A program made the position numbers and the translations under genes. Below, in pieces: positions 28,553 to 37,885 of a stretch of 64,000 nucleotides of DNA. Positions within the stretch are counted from its first letter, which is position 1. Every line of letters begins with the position of its first letter. The notes under the pieces were generated by a model, which searched no databases, had not been told where the DNA came from, and worked only from the letters and a program-made list of their open reading frames with translations. The DNA is from an uncultured Actinomycetes bacterium (lineage in GTDB: Bacteria > Actinomycetota > Geothermincolia > Fen-727 > JACVIW01): contig CAKZLU010000032.1 in assembly GCA_937127245.1 (NCBI GenBank), positions 62,001 to 126,000 of the forward strand, in the 5' to 3' direction.

Positions 28553-29332
28553 TCATATGTCGACCAGGAACGCGGCGCCTGTGTTTTCCCGAAGAATGGC
28601 AGACATCTCTGTTGGGTCAACGCGGTGAATGGAGGAGAGTGCCTCCGCCACGAGTCTTGCCCTTTCCGGGAGATTTTTCTTTCCTCTAAAAGGGTGAGGG
28701 GAGAGAAATGGCGCGTCTGTTTCGACAAGCACGGATTTGAGTGGGACGCAGGAGGCGATTTCCCTCGTTCGCTGGGCGTTAGGAAACGTGAGCGGTCCGG
28801 CAAATGATATGTAAAAGCCTCGCCGAAGACATTGACTTAAGAAATCCTCATCCCCGGAAAAACAGTGCATCACAACCGGAAATTCAGGTCGCTCCTCATC
28901 GAGAGTGCGCAAAACATCAAGGTGGGCGTCCCTGTCATGGATTATCAGGGTCTTGCTGAGCTCCTTAGCTAATCTAATGTGAGCCCTGAATGATTTCTCT
29001 TGAGATTCTTTTTGGGCTGCTTTCCTGTAATAATCAAGACCGGTTTCCCCAATCGCGACGACGTTCTTTTTCCCGCTTATGATTTCCTTTAACAGATCAA
29101 ACGTATCAGGCTTTAAATCTTGAGTGCTGTTTGGGTGTATTCCTACACTTGCGAATACCCCGGCTATTGTCTCAGCATGTTTAGCCGCAAGACGGCTTGA
29201 GCTTAGGTCAATGCCTACGGTTATGATGGGGGAAACGTCATGTTCGCGCGCCCTTTCGACGACATTTCTTGCGTCCTCATCGATCAAGTCCAAATGGGCG
29301 TGAGTGTCCGGTATCATGGGAAAGGCTGACAT
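28553..29332 (-). CDS. TatD-family metal-dependent hydrolase
   Basis: MIPDTHAHLDLIDEDARNVVERAREHDV, VAIGETGLDYYRKAAQKESQEKSFRAHIRLAKELSKTLIIHDRDAH, VMHCFSGDEDF, LVETDAPFLSPHPFRGKKNLPER. Confidence 0.95.
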   Translation of the reverse strand: MSAFPMIPDTHAHLDLIDEDARNVVERAREHDVSPIITVGIDLSSSRLAAKHAETIAGVFASVGIHPNSTQDLKPDTFDLLKEIISGKKNVVAIGETGLDYYRKAAQKESQEKSFRAHIRLAKELSKTLIIHDRDAHLDVLRTLDEERPEFPVVMHCFSGDEDFLSQCLRRGFYISFAGPLTFPNAQRTREIASCVPLKSVLVETDAPFLSPHPFRGKKNLPERARLVAEALSSIHRVDPTEMSAILRENTGAAFLVDI

Positions 29333-29360
29333 AGAAAATCCGGTTCCTTACGCTTTGAGG

Positions 29361-30893
29361 TCATTCTGGTTTTCTCGGGAAAAGCGCATCGCCTGAGACG
29401 GTTTTCGAGCCGTGGGGGAGCATTCCCCATTTTGCCGCCTCGTCAAGTTTCATATCCGATATCTTATCCGTCATTCCCGTCCTCATCCATATCTTTTCCG
29501 CTGTCTCCGGCATGAAGGGCAGTATCAAAAGGGCGATGATTCTCAAACCCTCCAAACTTGTGTAAAGAATTGTGTCGAGTTCTCTTTCCCTTGACGGGTC
29601 GGAAGCGATTGACCAGGGAGCGCGAATGTCAACATAACGGTTTAGAGCGTGAACGAGGTCCCACACGGAGGATAAAGCCTCGTTGAAAGCAAGCTCAGAC
29701 ATCTTCTCATCCAGTTCAGAAAGAACGAGCGGTACTGTCTCGATAACCCCATTCTCTTCGGCGCCCGGGGTATCAGGCTCGGGCACCGTGCCATTGCGGT
29801 ATTTCTTGACCATGGTCAGCACTCGACTTACGAGATTCCCAAGGTCGTTTGCGAGTTCGGCGTTGTATCTTCCAAGCAGAGTTCTTCTCGAGAAGTTTCC
29901 GTCAATCCCAAACGAAAACTCCCTCAGGAAATAGTAGCGGTAGGCGTCGGTACCGTACTCGACAACAAGTTCCTTTGGAGAGATGACATTTCCAAGGGAT
30001 TTTGACATTTTTTGACCCTCGACGGTAAGCCACCCGTGGGCGAATATCCTTTTCGGGAGAGGGAGTTCCGCGGCGAAGAGCATCGCGGGCCATATGATGG
30101 CGTGAAACCTAAGTATTTCCTTGCCCACAAGATGGAGATCAGCAGGCCATGTCTGTACAAACCTTTTCATGTCTGATCCGTAGTCTATGGCGCTTATGTA
30201 GTTTAATAGCGCGTCAAACCACACGTACATCACATGTCTCGCGTCAAAGGGTAGAGGGATGCCCCATGTGAAACTCGTTCGCGAAATGCTTTGGTCTGAA
30301 AGACCGCTTTTGATGAAACTTATCACCTCGTTTCGTCTTGTCTCGGGCTGGACGAATTCGGGGTTTTCCTCAATGTGCTTAAGGACCGCATGGGCGTATT
30401 TCGATAGCTTGAAGAAGTAGTTCTCCTCTTTTACCCATTCAACTGGACGCCGGCACTCGGGACAATTGCCATCCACAAGTTGGCTTGAAAGCAGGAAAGA
30501 TTCATCATGAACACAGTACCAGCCTTCGTAGGTCCCGAGATATATGTCACCCTTATCCTTTAATTTTTGTATGAAAATTTGCGCGACTCTTGTGTGTCGG
30601 TTGTCCGTGGTGCGGATGAAGTCATCGTTGCTGATGTTCAAAATACGCCATGTCTCCTTGAAATGGGGGACCATAGAGTCCGCCCAGACTTGGGGGTTCT
30701 GGTTCCTTTCCGCGGCTGCCTGCGCCACTTTTTGACCATGTTCATCTGTCCCGGTGAGAAAGAAAACTTTTCTGCCTTTTAAGCGTTGGTATCTTGCCAC
30801 CGCGTCAGCGGCGACTGTGGTGTAAGCGGTGCCAATGTGCGGCATATCGTTAACGTAATAAATAGGTGTCGTTACGTAGAAAATCTCTCCCAT
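29361..30893 (-). CDS. metG: Methionine-tRNA ligase
   Basis: FYVTTPIYYVNDMPHIGTAYTTVAADAVARYQRLKG, FFLTGTDEHGQKV, HGWLTVEGQKMSKSLGNVISP (KMSKS). Confidence 0.97.
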   Translation of the reverse strand: MGEIFYVTTPIYYVNDMPHIGTAYTTVAADAVARYQRLKGRKVFFLTGTDEHGQKVAQAAAERNQNPQVWADSMVPHFKETWRILNISNDDFIRTTDNRHTRVAQIFIQKLKDKGDIYLGTYEGWYCVHDESFLLSSQLVDGNCPECRRPVEWVKEENYFFKLSKYAHAVLKHIEENPEFVQPETRRNEVISFIKSGLSDQSISRTSFTWGIPLPFDARHVMYVWFDALLNYISAIDYGSDMKRFVQTWPADLHLVGKEILRFHAIIWPAMLFAAELPLPKRIFAHGWLTVEGQKMSKSLGNVISPKELVVEYGTDAYRYYFLREFSFGIDGNFSRRTLLGRYNAELANDLGNLVSRVLTMVKKYRNGTVPEPDTPGAEENGVIETVPLVLSELDEKMSELAFNEALSSVWDLVHALNRYVDIRAPWSIASDPSRERELDTILYTSLEGLRIIALLILPFMPETAEKIWMRTGMTDKISDMKLDEAAKWGMLPHGSKTVSGDALFPRKPE

Positions 30894-31197
30894 TCATCCT
30901 CCCGATTCAGCGTGACACAAGAATAATATCAGATGCGCTGATTCATGGACCCTTTTCATGGCTCAATTTGCGAGCAAAGTGAATTTACGCCTTGTTGTTT
31001 AAATTACAAGAGAGGGATCGCAAAGTGTTTCTTGTTCTATTAGGGATTAAATTTAGCTTAAAACTTGGTCCGGCGCTAAAGATTTGATTTCTTGCATTTT
31101 CTTTTTGAAGTGGTTTAAACCTTGCTTTTGTCATAGTTTTTGTTTTTTATTTATCTGACGGATGGGTTGAATGCTGTTAGTGGAGGAGGGGTAATTT

Positions 31198-32589
31198 GTG
31201 GAGAATCCTTCTTTAGGAATTACTGTTGCCGAGCGGGTGGTTGAGATATGCGAGCGGCACGGCGCACCTCAATCCGAAGCCTTCTTTGTTACCTCGTATG
31301 GCACGTCGATAAAAGTCTTCGATTTGAATCTTGAATCGTTTCGACGCTCCGAGCATGCAGGCGTGGGAATCAGGGTATTCAAGGGCGATAAGATTGGACG
31401 TTCATACACTACCGATGTCTCCGAGGGGGCTTTAATACAGGCTGTCGAAAATGCGATAGCAAGCGCGGATATTTCCGAGCCCGATCTACACATTCGTCTG
31501 CCTGAAGATTCATACTGTCCTAAGGGTGCCAGAGAGGGCGGAGAGCTTGGAAGTGAATTGGACATATGGCAGGAGGACCCGGACGACATTTCCGCAGAGG
31601 AGAAGATCGAGTTCACTCTCAACCTCGAGCGCAATGCCCGCGCATTTGACCCCAGAGTAAAAGGCGTCGAAACCGCTTTTTATTCTGATTCTGCTTCTAA
31701 TATCGTTATTGCTAACAGCCTCGGTTTCAGGGCGGGATATCGGACATCATCCTTTTACGGTTATCTTATCGCCATTGCTGAGGAAGACGGGGAATTCCAG
31801 ACGGGTTTTGGTTTCACCGCGGCGCGCAGGTTTTCCCGCCTCGAAGGAGACGCCGCCTCGGAAGAAGCCGCGGGGCTTGCGGTTAGTCTTTTGGGCTCAA
31901 GCGCGATTGAAACAAAAAAAATGCCTTTGATATTGAGAAATCTTCCGGCGGCGGAAATAATCGCCGCGGTAGCGTTTGCCCTTTCCGCGGATGCGGTTGT
32001 GAAGGGTAGGTCGTATCTCGCGGATAGAATCGGCGAAAGCGTTGGCTCTGACCTTTTGAATTTAGAGGACGATGGAACAATCAAAGGCGGTTTCGGCACC
32101 GCGCCTTTTGATGATGAGGGCGTTAGAATGACAAGGAAGACGCTAATAGAAAGGGGTGTTTTAAAAGGGTTTCTTCACAACTGCTACACGGCATCACGAA
32201 TGGGCTGCGCGCTTACCGGGAACGCAAGCAGGGCTTCTTTCCGTGACAACATCGGGGTTTCTCCTACCAATCTCTACATTCCCGCCGGTGGCTCAAGTTT
32301 TGAAGAGCTCCGCGCCGGAATCGAAAACGGTCTTGAGGTTACCGAGCTTCAGGGCGTCCACGTTGGTTTGAATCCTGTCACAGGGGAAATTTCTGTTGGC
32401 GTGAAGGGCATCTTCATCAGGAACGGTAAACCGGATAAGGGAGTCCGTGAGGTCACGGTCGCAGGAAAAATGGAAGATTTTCTCAAAGGCTTGATCGCCA
32501 TCGGCAATGACTTGAGGTTTATCCCTTTGCGTGGCGGGATAGGCGCACCATCCATTGTTGTCAAAGACATTGTGGTGGCGGGAAGGTAA
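31198..32589 (+). CDS. TldD/PmbA family metalloprotease-like protein
   Basis: GTG start; GFTAARRFSRLEGDAASEEAAGLAVSLLGS, LSADAVVKGRSYLADRIGESV, LIERGVLKGFLHNCYTASRMG, GVHVGLNPVTGEISVGVKGIFIRNGK. Confidence 0.92.
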   Translation: MENPSLGITVAERVVEICERHGAPQSEAFFVTSYGTSIKVFDLNLESFRRSEHAGVGIRVFKGDKIGRSYTTDVSEGALIQAVENAIASADISEPDLHIRLPEDSYCPKGAREGGELGSELDIWQEDPDDISAEEKIEFTLNLERNARAFDPRVKGVETAFYSDSASNIVIANSLGFRAGYRTSSFYGYLIAIAEEDGEFQTGFGFTAARRFSRLEGDAASEEAAGLAVSLLGSSAIETKKMPLILRNLPAAEIIAAVAFALSADAVVKGRSYLADRIGESVGSDLLNLEDDGTIKGGFGTAPFDDEGVRMTRKTLIERGVLKGFLHNCYTASRMGCALTGNASRASFRDNIGVSPTNLYIPAGGSSFEELRAGIENGLEVTELQGVHVGLNPVTGEISVGVKGIFIRNGKPDKGVREVTVAGKMEDFLKGLIAIGNDLRFIPLRGGIGAPSIVVKDIVVAGR

Positions 32590-32738
32590 GTTGATGATTT
32601 TTTCTTCGCGCCGGCTGTCGTCTGATTCACATGATAAGCCAGTTATTTCCTGCGGGACGGAATCTTGATACCTCGCTTATCAATCAGTGTGGGAATTATG
32701 GAAAACTCCAAGAAATAGAAAGGGGAAAGAGAGAGGTG

Positions 32739-34319
32739 ATGGCAATGCTTATCCACGAATTGCTCGAGAGGCACGCTAAGGAGGCTCCGGATAAGGAAGC
32801 GCTTGTCCTGAGAGAAAGAAGAGTGACTTATGCGGAGTACTGGGATAACGTTAACCGCGTGGCAAACGGCATGCTCTCTTTAGGCGTTAAGAGAGGGGAT
32901 CACGTTGCCCTGTATATCGGTAACATGCCAGAGTTTATGTACTGCTACATTGCGGCGAATTCAATAGGCGCTGCCGCAGTTCCCGTTGCTACGAGATTCG
33001 CCGCGCAGGAAGCAGGATTTGTCGTAGATAACTCTGATTCGCGCTTCCTTATTATGGTTCCACGCTATGGGGAAGCCGATTTCATAGATGTGGCAAAGCA
33101 ATTCATACCAAATTGCCCGAAACTTGAGAAGGTTGTCATTATCGGAGAAGACAAGGATGTCGCAAAGATAGAGGGCGCTGTTTCGGGAAACATTCTATTC
33201 AAGCCTTCAAGCGATGAGGAACAAAAAAGACTGGAGGAAGCGCGTTCGCTTGTCGAAGAAGATGACACCGCTTTCATGGTCTATACCTCTGGCACCACCG
33301 GCGTTCCCAAAGCGGCGATGCTTACGCACAAAAACCTGATTTCCTATGTTAAAGGTCAGATAGCCGCCTCGGATGTCACATCCGATGACAGACTTCTTTT
33401 GGATATCCCGGTAAACCACGTTGGCGGTGGGGTTATGGCGATAATGTCAATGCTTTATGTGGGCGGGACGCTCGTAATGCTCGATGCGTTTGTGCCCGAT
33501 GAGGTCTTAAGGACAGTTGAAAAAGAGAGAATCACGATCATGGGCCAGGTTCCCGCTCAGTACATTCTTTTGATGATGGTGCCTGATTTTGATAAATATG
33601 ACCTTTCTTCGCTCCGCATAGGGGTTGTTTCTGCGGCGCCTTGCCCACCTGAGGTTTTCAAACAAGCCAAGGAAAAGTTCGGCATTTATCTTACTAACGG
33701 CTACGGCCTGTCCGAGGTCTCCGGGGCGGTTACTTTCACAAGAGTTGATGAGGATTCCTTCGAGCGAATTTCGAGAAGCATTGGAAAGCCTAACGAGGGG
33801 ATTGAGATAAGGATAAAGGATAGCGAGGGCAACGACTTTCCGGTGGGAAGCGAGGGCGAGATCTGCATCAGAGGGGATGCGGTCATGAAGGGTTATTACA
33901 AGAGGCCCGAAGAGACCGCTCTAGTGATGACACCAGATGGGTTCTTCCGCACGGGTGATATCGGGAAGATGGACGAGGACGGCTACGTTTACATACTCGG
34001 TCGGAAGAAGGAAATGTACATCAGAGGCGGGGAAAACGTATATCCTCCGGAGGTTGAAGAGGTCCTTCAAAAACACCCGAAGGTTCTTTTCGCCGCGGTC
34101 ATCGGGGTTCCTGATGAGGTTATGGGCGAGGAGGGCAAGGCTTTCATCGTGCCCCAGCCCGGGGTTGAAAAACCCACCGAGGAAGAGCTCAAAGAATGGT
34201 GCCGCGAGCGTCTCGCGGGATACAAGGTACCCAAATACATCGAGTTCCGCGACTCGCTTCCATTAACCCCTCTGGGCAAGGTCATGAAAAAAGAACTGTA
34301 CAGGGAAATAGAGAGCTAG
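32739..34319 (+). CDS. Class I adenylate-forming enzyme (acyl-CoA synthetase/long-chain-fatty-acid-CoA ligase-like)
   Basis: MVYTSGTTGVPKAAMLTHKN, NGYGLSEVSGAVTF, FFRTGDIGKMDEDGYVYILGRKKEMYIRGGENVYPPEVEE, PLTPLGKVMKKEL. Start placed at MAMLIHELL, preceded by a purine-rich RBS. Confidence 0.95.
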   Translation: MAMLIHELLERHAKEAPDKEALVLRERRVTYAEYWDNVNRVANGMLSLGVKRGDHVALYIGNMPEFMYCYIAANSIGAAAVPVATRFAAQEAGFVVDNSDSRFLIMVPRYGEADFIDVAKQFIPNCPKLEKVVIIGEDKDVAKIEGAVSGNILFKPSSDEEQKRLEEARSLVEEDDTAFMVYTSGTTGVPKAAMLTHKNLISYVKGQIAASDVTSDDRLLLDIPVNHVGGGVMAIMSMLYVGGTLVMLDAFVPDEVLRTVEKERITIMGQVPAQYILLMMVPDFDKYDLSSLRIGVVSAAPCPPEVFKQAKEKFGIYLTNGYGLSEVSGAVTFTRVDEDSFERISRSIGKPNEGIEIRIKDSEGNDFPVGSEGEICIRGDAVMKGYYKRPEETALVMTPDGFFRTGDIGKMDEDGYVYILGRKKEMYIRGGENVYPPEVEEVLQKHPKVLFAAVIGVPDEVMGEEGKAFIVPQPGVEKPTEEELKEWCRERLAGYKVPKYIEFRDSLPLTPLGKVMKKELYREIES

Positions 34320-34434
34320 GCTTAAGCGCGTTGAGAACCAGGGTTTGTGGTAGGTCCGTAACGTGAACTGGGTGTATAGAAGCTTACCTTGTTACCGCAT
34401 TTCACCATTGACGTGCAAAGAGCCTTACTGACGG

Positions 34435-35055
34435 TTAATCGAAGATGATTTCTTCCAGAGAGCGTCGCGGTCTTTGCGGGGGGTCTTCGTTTGGATATCC
34501 TAAGGTGAGAAGGCATAAAACAACCTGGTTTTCCGGTGGATTTACTATTTCGGTTACTTTTTTGTGCTCGAAAGCCCTTACCCAGCAGGAACCGATGCCC
34601 AAATCCGTAGCCATAAGGACGATATGCTCTGCTGCAATGGCAACGTTTATTATTCCGTTGATGAAACTTCTCTCCTCCTCGTAGTCTCGATCGCTCCCGC
34701 CTTTAAGCGCCCGCATTATCATTTCAGGGCTCGGGCGTACCGCGCCAATCATAACGAGCTCTTTTGTCCTTTCCCCCTTTAGTTTGAACTGGTCAAGGTC
34801 AACGCAACAGGCGATAACGACGCCGCATTCTTCGACGAAATCCTGGTTATAGCATGCCTCTCTGAGTTTTCTTTTCACGGATGGGTCGGTTATGATTTTA
34901 AAACCCCATGACTGCGTGTTGCTTGACGAGGGCGCAAGCCTTGCCGCTTCCATGAGTTTTAAAAGCGTCTTTCGGGGAATCTGCTCTTGTTTGTATTGCC
35001 TGATGCTTCTTCTTTTCTGTATAGCATCGAAAGTCTCCATCTTCGCACCCTCCAT
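34435..35055 (-). CDS. Nitroreductase family protein
   Basis: AIQKRRSIRQYKQEQIPRKTLLKLMEAARLAPSSSNTQSWGFKIITD; IAAEHIVLMATDLGIGSCWVRAFE. Confidence 0.93.
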   Translation of the reverse strand: MEGAKMETFDAIQKRRSIRQYKQEQIPRKTLLKLMEAARLAPSSSNTQSWGFKIITDPSVKRKLREACYNQDFVEECGVVIACCVDLDQFKLKGERTKELVMIGAVRPSPEMIMRALKGGSDRDYEEERSFINGIINVAIAAEHIVLMATDLGIGSCWVRAFEHKKVTEIVNPPENQVVLCLLTLGYPNEDPPQRPRRSLEEIIFD

Positions 35056-35313
35056 TGATACTGAAATTACCTGACATCGTTAGATTATAGGGAACAATGA
35101 AGGCAAGAGCGAAGATATTTTCAAATAACGAAGTATTAGGTATGAGGCTTTTAGATATTGGAAAGCTTTGGTCTTGTGCCGGCTGATGTTATCTGGTGAA
35201 TTACGTCGGCATTTGCGTCGATACTTGGTATGCTCTGGTTTTTAACCACGTATATTTTGACGATGGGTGATTGCAGGCTTCGGTAAGGTTCGCTTTGCAC
35301 CGAGGTTAGAAAG

Positions 35314-37875
35314 TTGAATCCGTTTAACAAGAAGATACTGAGGGACATAGCCAACTACTGGCACCAGGTAATCGCGATTTTAGGGGTGCTATCCCTCGGG
35401 ATAGTCATGTTCACTGGTCCTCTGCACGCGCAGAAGGACCTGGGAGAATCCATAAACCGTATCTACGCGGAAACTCTGTATGAGGATTTCTCAATACGCA
35501 TATCTGGTGCCGAGCGTTCAGTTTTGAGGAAATTGAAAAGAATAGACGGGCTTGTCGCGGTTGAGGGAAGGCTTACTTTCGACTCGCACGCCAAAGTCGA
35601 TGGTAGAAAAATAATCGTGAGAATAATCTCGTTGCCTGAGAATGGTCCGCCGCAAGTAAACAGGCCAAAAATTCTGAAGGGTCGGTATCCTTTGGGGGCT
35701 TCCACCGGCGAGTTCATGGCCGCCCATCAGCTTGCTCGCGCCTTCGGTCTCAAGCTCGGCGAAACGATGGAGGTTTCATATTCCGGCAAAACGCGAACGC
35801 TAAGAATTTCTGGCGTCTGCGTTTCTCCCGAATACTTGCGCCTTTTGCGCAGCAGTTCTGAGTATGTGACTGATCCGAAATCTTTTGGGGTCGTTTTCAC
35901 TGATTATAGCGTGGCCTCAGGCTTATATGGCAAGGCCGATGTCATAAATGACGTCGCTTTCAGGGTCTCAAATGTGCGCGGTTTGCGCCGAGTGATGGAG
36001 CGGGCAAAGAAAATCCTTGAGGGTTACGGCATTGTCGGAATGAGCAGGGGCAGGGATAAGCCGCAAGCGGCAGCACTTGATGATGAGGTCTCCGATATCG
36101 GGAAGATCGCGGCTTTCTTCACTGTTCTCATTTTGCTTGTCTCTTCTCTTTCGATTTATATCACCATGACCCGGGTAGTGCGCTCACAACAGAGGGAGAT
36201 CGGCGTCATAAGGGCTTTGGGTTATAGCCAGCGCAGTGTGGTCACGCACTACTTTCTCTACGGAATATTTCTAGGATTCACCGGCTCTCTAATTGGTCTT
36301 ACAGCGGGATACCTCCTCTCAATTCTTTTCATAAAGATATATTCTGACATTTTCGACCTACCGTTTATCAGAACGTCTTTTTCACCGCTGGTTGCGTTTT
36401 TGGGCATTCTCGTAGGTTCGCTTTTCTCCATTGCGGGGTCATTTTTTCCGGCGAGGCAGGCGGTCAGGATGAAACCTGCCGAAGCTATGCGAAACGGGAA
36501 CGGGGGCTTATCATCGAGGACGGGCGCCGCAAAATCTCGCGGAGCCTGGAAAAAGTCTTTAATTCCCACGCGCAAAAAGCCCGTTGGGTCAAGGTTGCTG
36601 GTTCTATCAGTTCGTAACATAGCAAGAAACTGGAGGAGAACGTTTCTTACCGCAGTGGGGGTCGCGGCCACGGTCTGCCTGATGACAACGGCGAGTGGAG
36701 GCAAAGACTCGCTCGATTACGCCGTAAAGAAGTATTCTGAGGAAATTCTGAAATGGGACGTGGCGATATTATGGGAAAAACCTGTGGACGAGGAAATTCT
36801 CGGCGAGGTTAGAAAGATACCCAATGTTATTAAAGCGGAACCGCTCATCGATCTCCCTGTTTCCCTTTATGTGGAGGGACGCTCTCTTGACCTCCAGTTA
36901 AACGCTTATAAAGATGAAACAGACCTTCACCGGCTCCACCCTGTCTCAGGGAAGTCCGCTCGTCCCGGCTTTGGTGAGGTTCTCTTAAACAGGGGTGTCG
37001 GCAAAGAGCTTTCCATAAAGAAGGGTGACACCGTGACCGTTCAAACTGTGGTTGGGTCTCTTCCTTTCAGGGTAAGGAGTTTCGTGTCCGAACCTTTTGG
37101 TGGAGTCTGCTATGTGAGTTATTCATATATTCAGTTTCTCGCATCGAGTTTCTTAAACGATCATGAGAGATACATTCAAGGACAAAAGAATGTCTTTTCG
37201 GAGCGCGTTTCAAAAGATATCCTGATCAAGGAAACTTTACGTAAGATCCTTGAAATGGGGAAATCCGGAACGGGAAGCGAATGGTTCGGCGCCTCTTTTA
37301 ACACCGAGGATATTCAAAAGGATACTGAATTTTATAACGCCATAATAATCAAAGCAAAAGCCCCCTTCTTGCCCGGTGTCTTAAGGGATGTTGAACGCGT
37401 TTCATCCGACGGGTATGTCGTGACAAAGAGCGGTATGCTCAAGACATTCAGTCAACTTGTGCGCGGTATCAAGAGCCTTTTCTACGTCTTTTATCTGATG
37501 GCCTTCGCGATGGGGTTTTCAATTCTTTTCTCTATGGTAACGGTTACTGCCTTAGAAAGGAGAAGGGAAGTCGCGACGTTGCGAACTCTGGGAGCGGGAA
37601 AGGGCAAGATTTTTTCATTCTTGACAGTAGAAACCTTGTTTGTTGTGCTCTTGGGGCTTGTCCCCGGCATCGCGGCCGGTAGGTTTCTCGAATGGCTCTT
37701 GATCGACAAAATTTTGATGTCGGGTCGCATCGCTCCTGACTGCGTAATAACACCGATGACAATTCTCGTTATCGTGATTGCCACCTTCGTGGTTACCCTG
37801 GTTGCTGAACTGCCGGCGATATCGGCTTTGTTGAGACTGGATCTCGCGAGGGTGACCAAAGAACGGGCTGATTGA
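35314..37875 (+). CDS. Large ABC transporter permease with two FtsX domains
   Basis: TTG start; SQQREIGVIRALGYSQRSVVTHYFLYGIFLG and LERRREVATLRTLGAGKGKIFSFLTVETLFVVLLG FtsX motifs, ~8-10 TM segments, 853 aa. Confidence 0.9.
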   Translation: MNPFNKKILRDIANYWHQVIAILGVLSLGIVMFTGPLHAQKDLGESINRIYAETLYEDFSIRISGAERSVLRKLKRIDGLVAVEGRLTFDSHAKVDGRKIIVRIISLPENGPPQVNRPKILKGRYPLGASTGEFMAAHQLARAFGLKLGETMEVSYSGKTRTLRISGVCVSPEYLRLLRSSSEYVTDPKSFGVVFTDYSVASGLYGKADVINDVAFRVSNVRGLRRVMERAKKILEGYGIVGMSRGRDKPQAAALDDEVSDIGKIAAFFTVLILLVSSLSIYITMTRVVRSQQREIGVIRALGYSQRSVVTHYFLYGIFLGFTGSLIGLTAGYLLSILFIKIYSDIFDLPFIRTSFSPLVAFLGILVGSLFSIAGSFFPARQAVRMKPAEAMRNGNGGLSSRTGAAKSRGAWKKSLIPTRKKPVGSRLLVLSVRNIARNWRRTFLTAVGVAATVCLMTTASGGKDSLDYAVKKYSEEILKWDVAILWEKPVDEEILGEVRKIPNVIKAEPLIDLPVSLYVEGRSLDLQLNAYKDETDLHRLHPVSGKSARPGFGEVLLNRGVGKELSIKKGDTVTVQTVVGSLPFRVRSFVSEPFGGVCYVSYSYIQFLASSFLNDHERYIQGQKNVFSERVSKDILIKETLRKILEMGKSGTGSEWFGASFNTEDIQKDTEFYNAIIIKAKAPFLPGVLRDVERVSSDGYVVTKSGMLKTFSQLVRGIKSLFYVFYLMAFAMGFSILFSMVTVTALERRREVATLRTLGAGKGKIFSFLTVETLFVVLLGLVPGIAAGRFLEWLLIDKILMSGRIAPDCVITPMTILVIVIATFVVTLVAELPAISALLRLDLARVTKERAD

Positions 37876-37885
37876 GGCGCCCTTA

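Noticed and set aside
36258-36704. 148-aa minus-strand ORF in the large permease
   Set aside because: Antisense shadow ORF without motif support.
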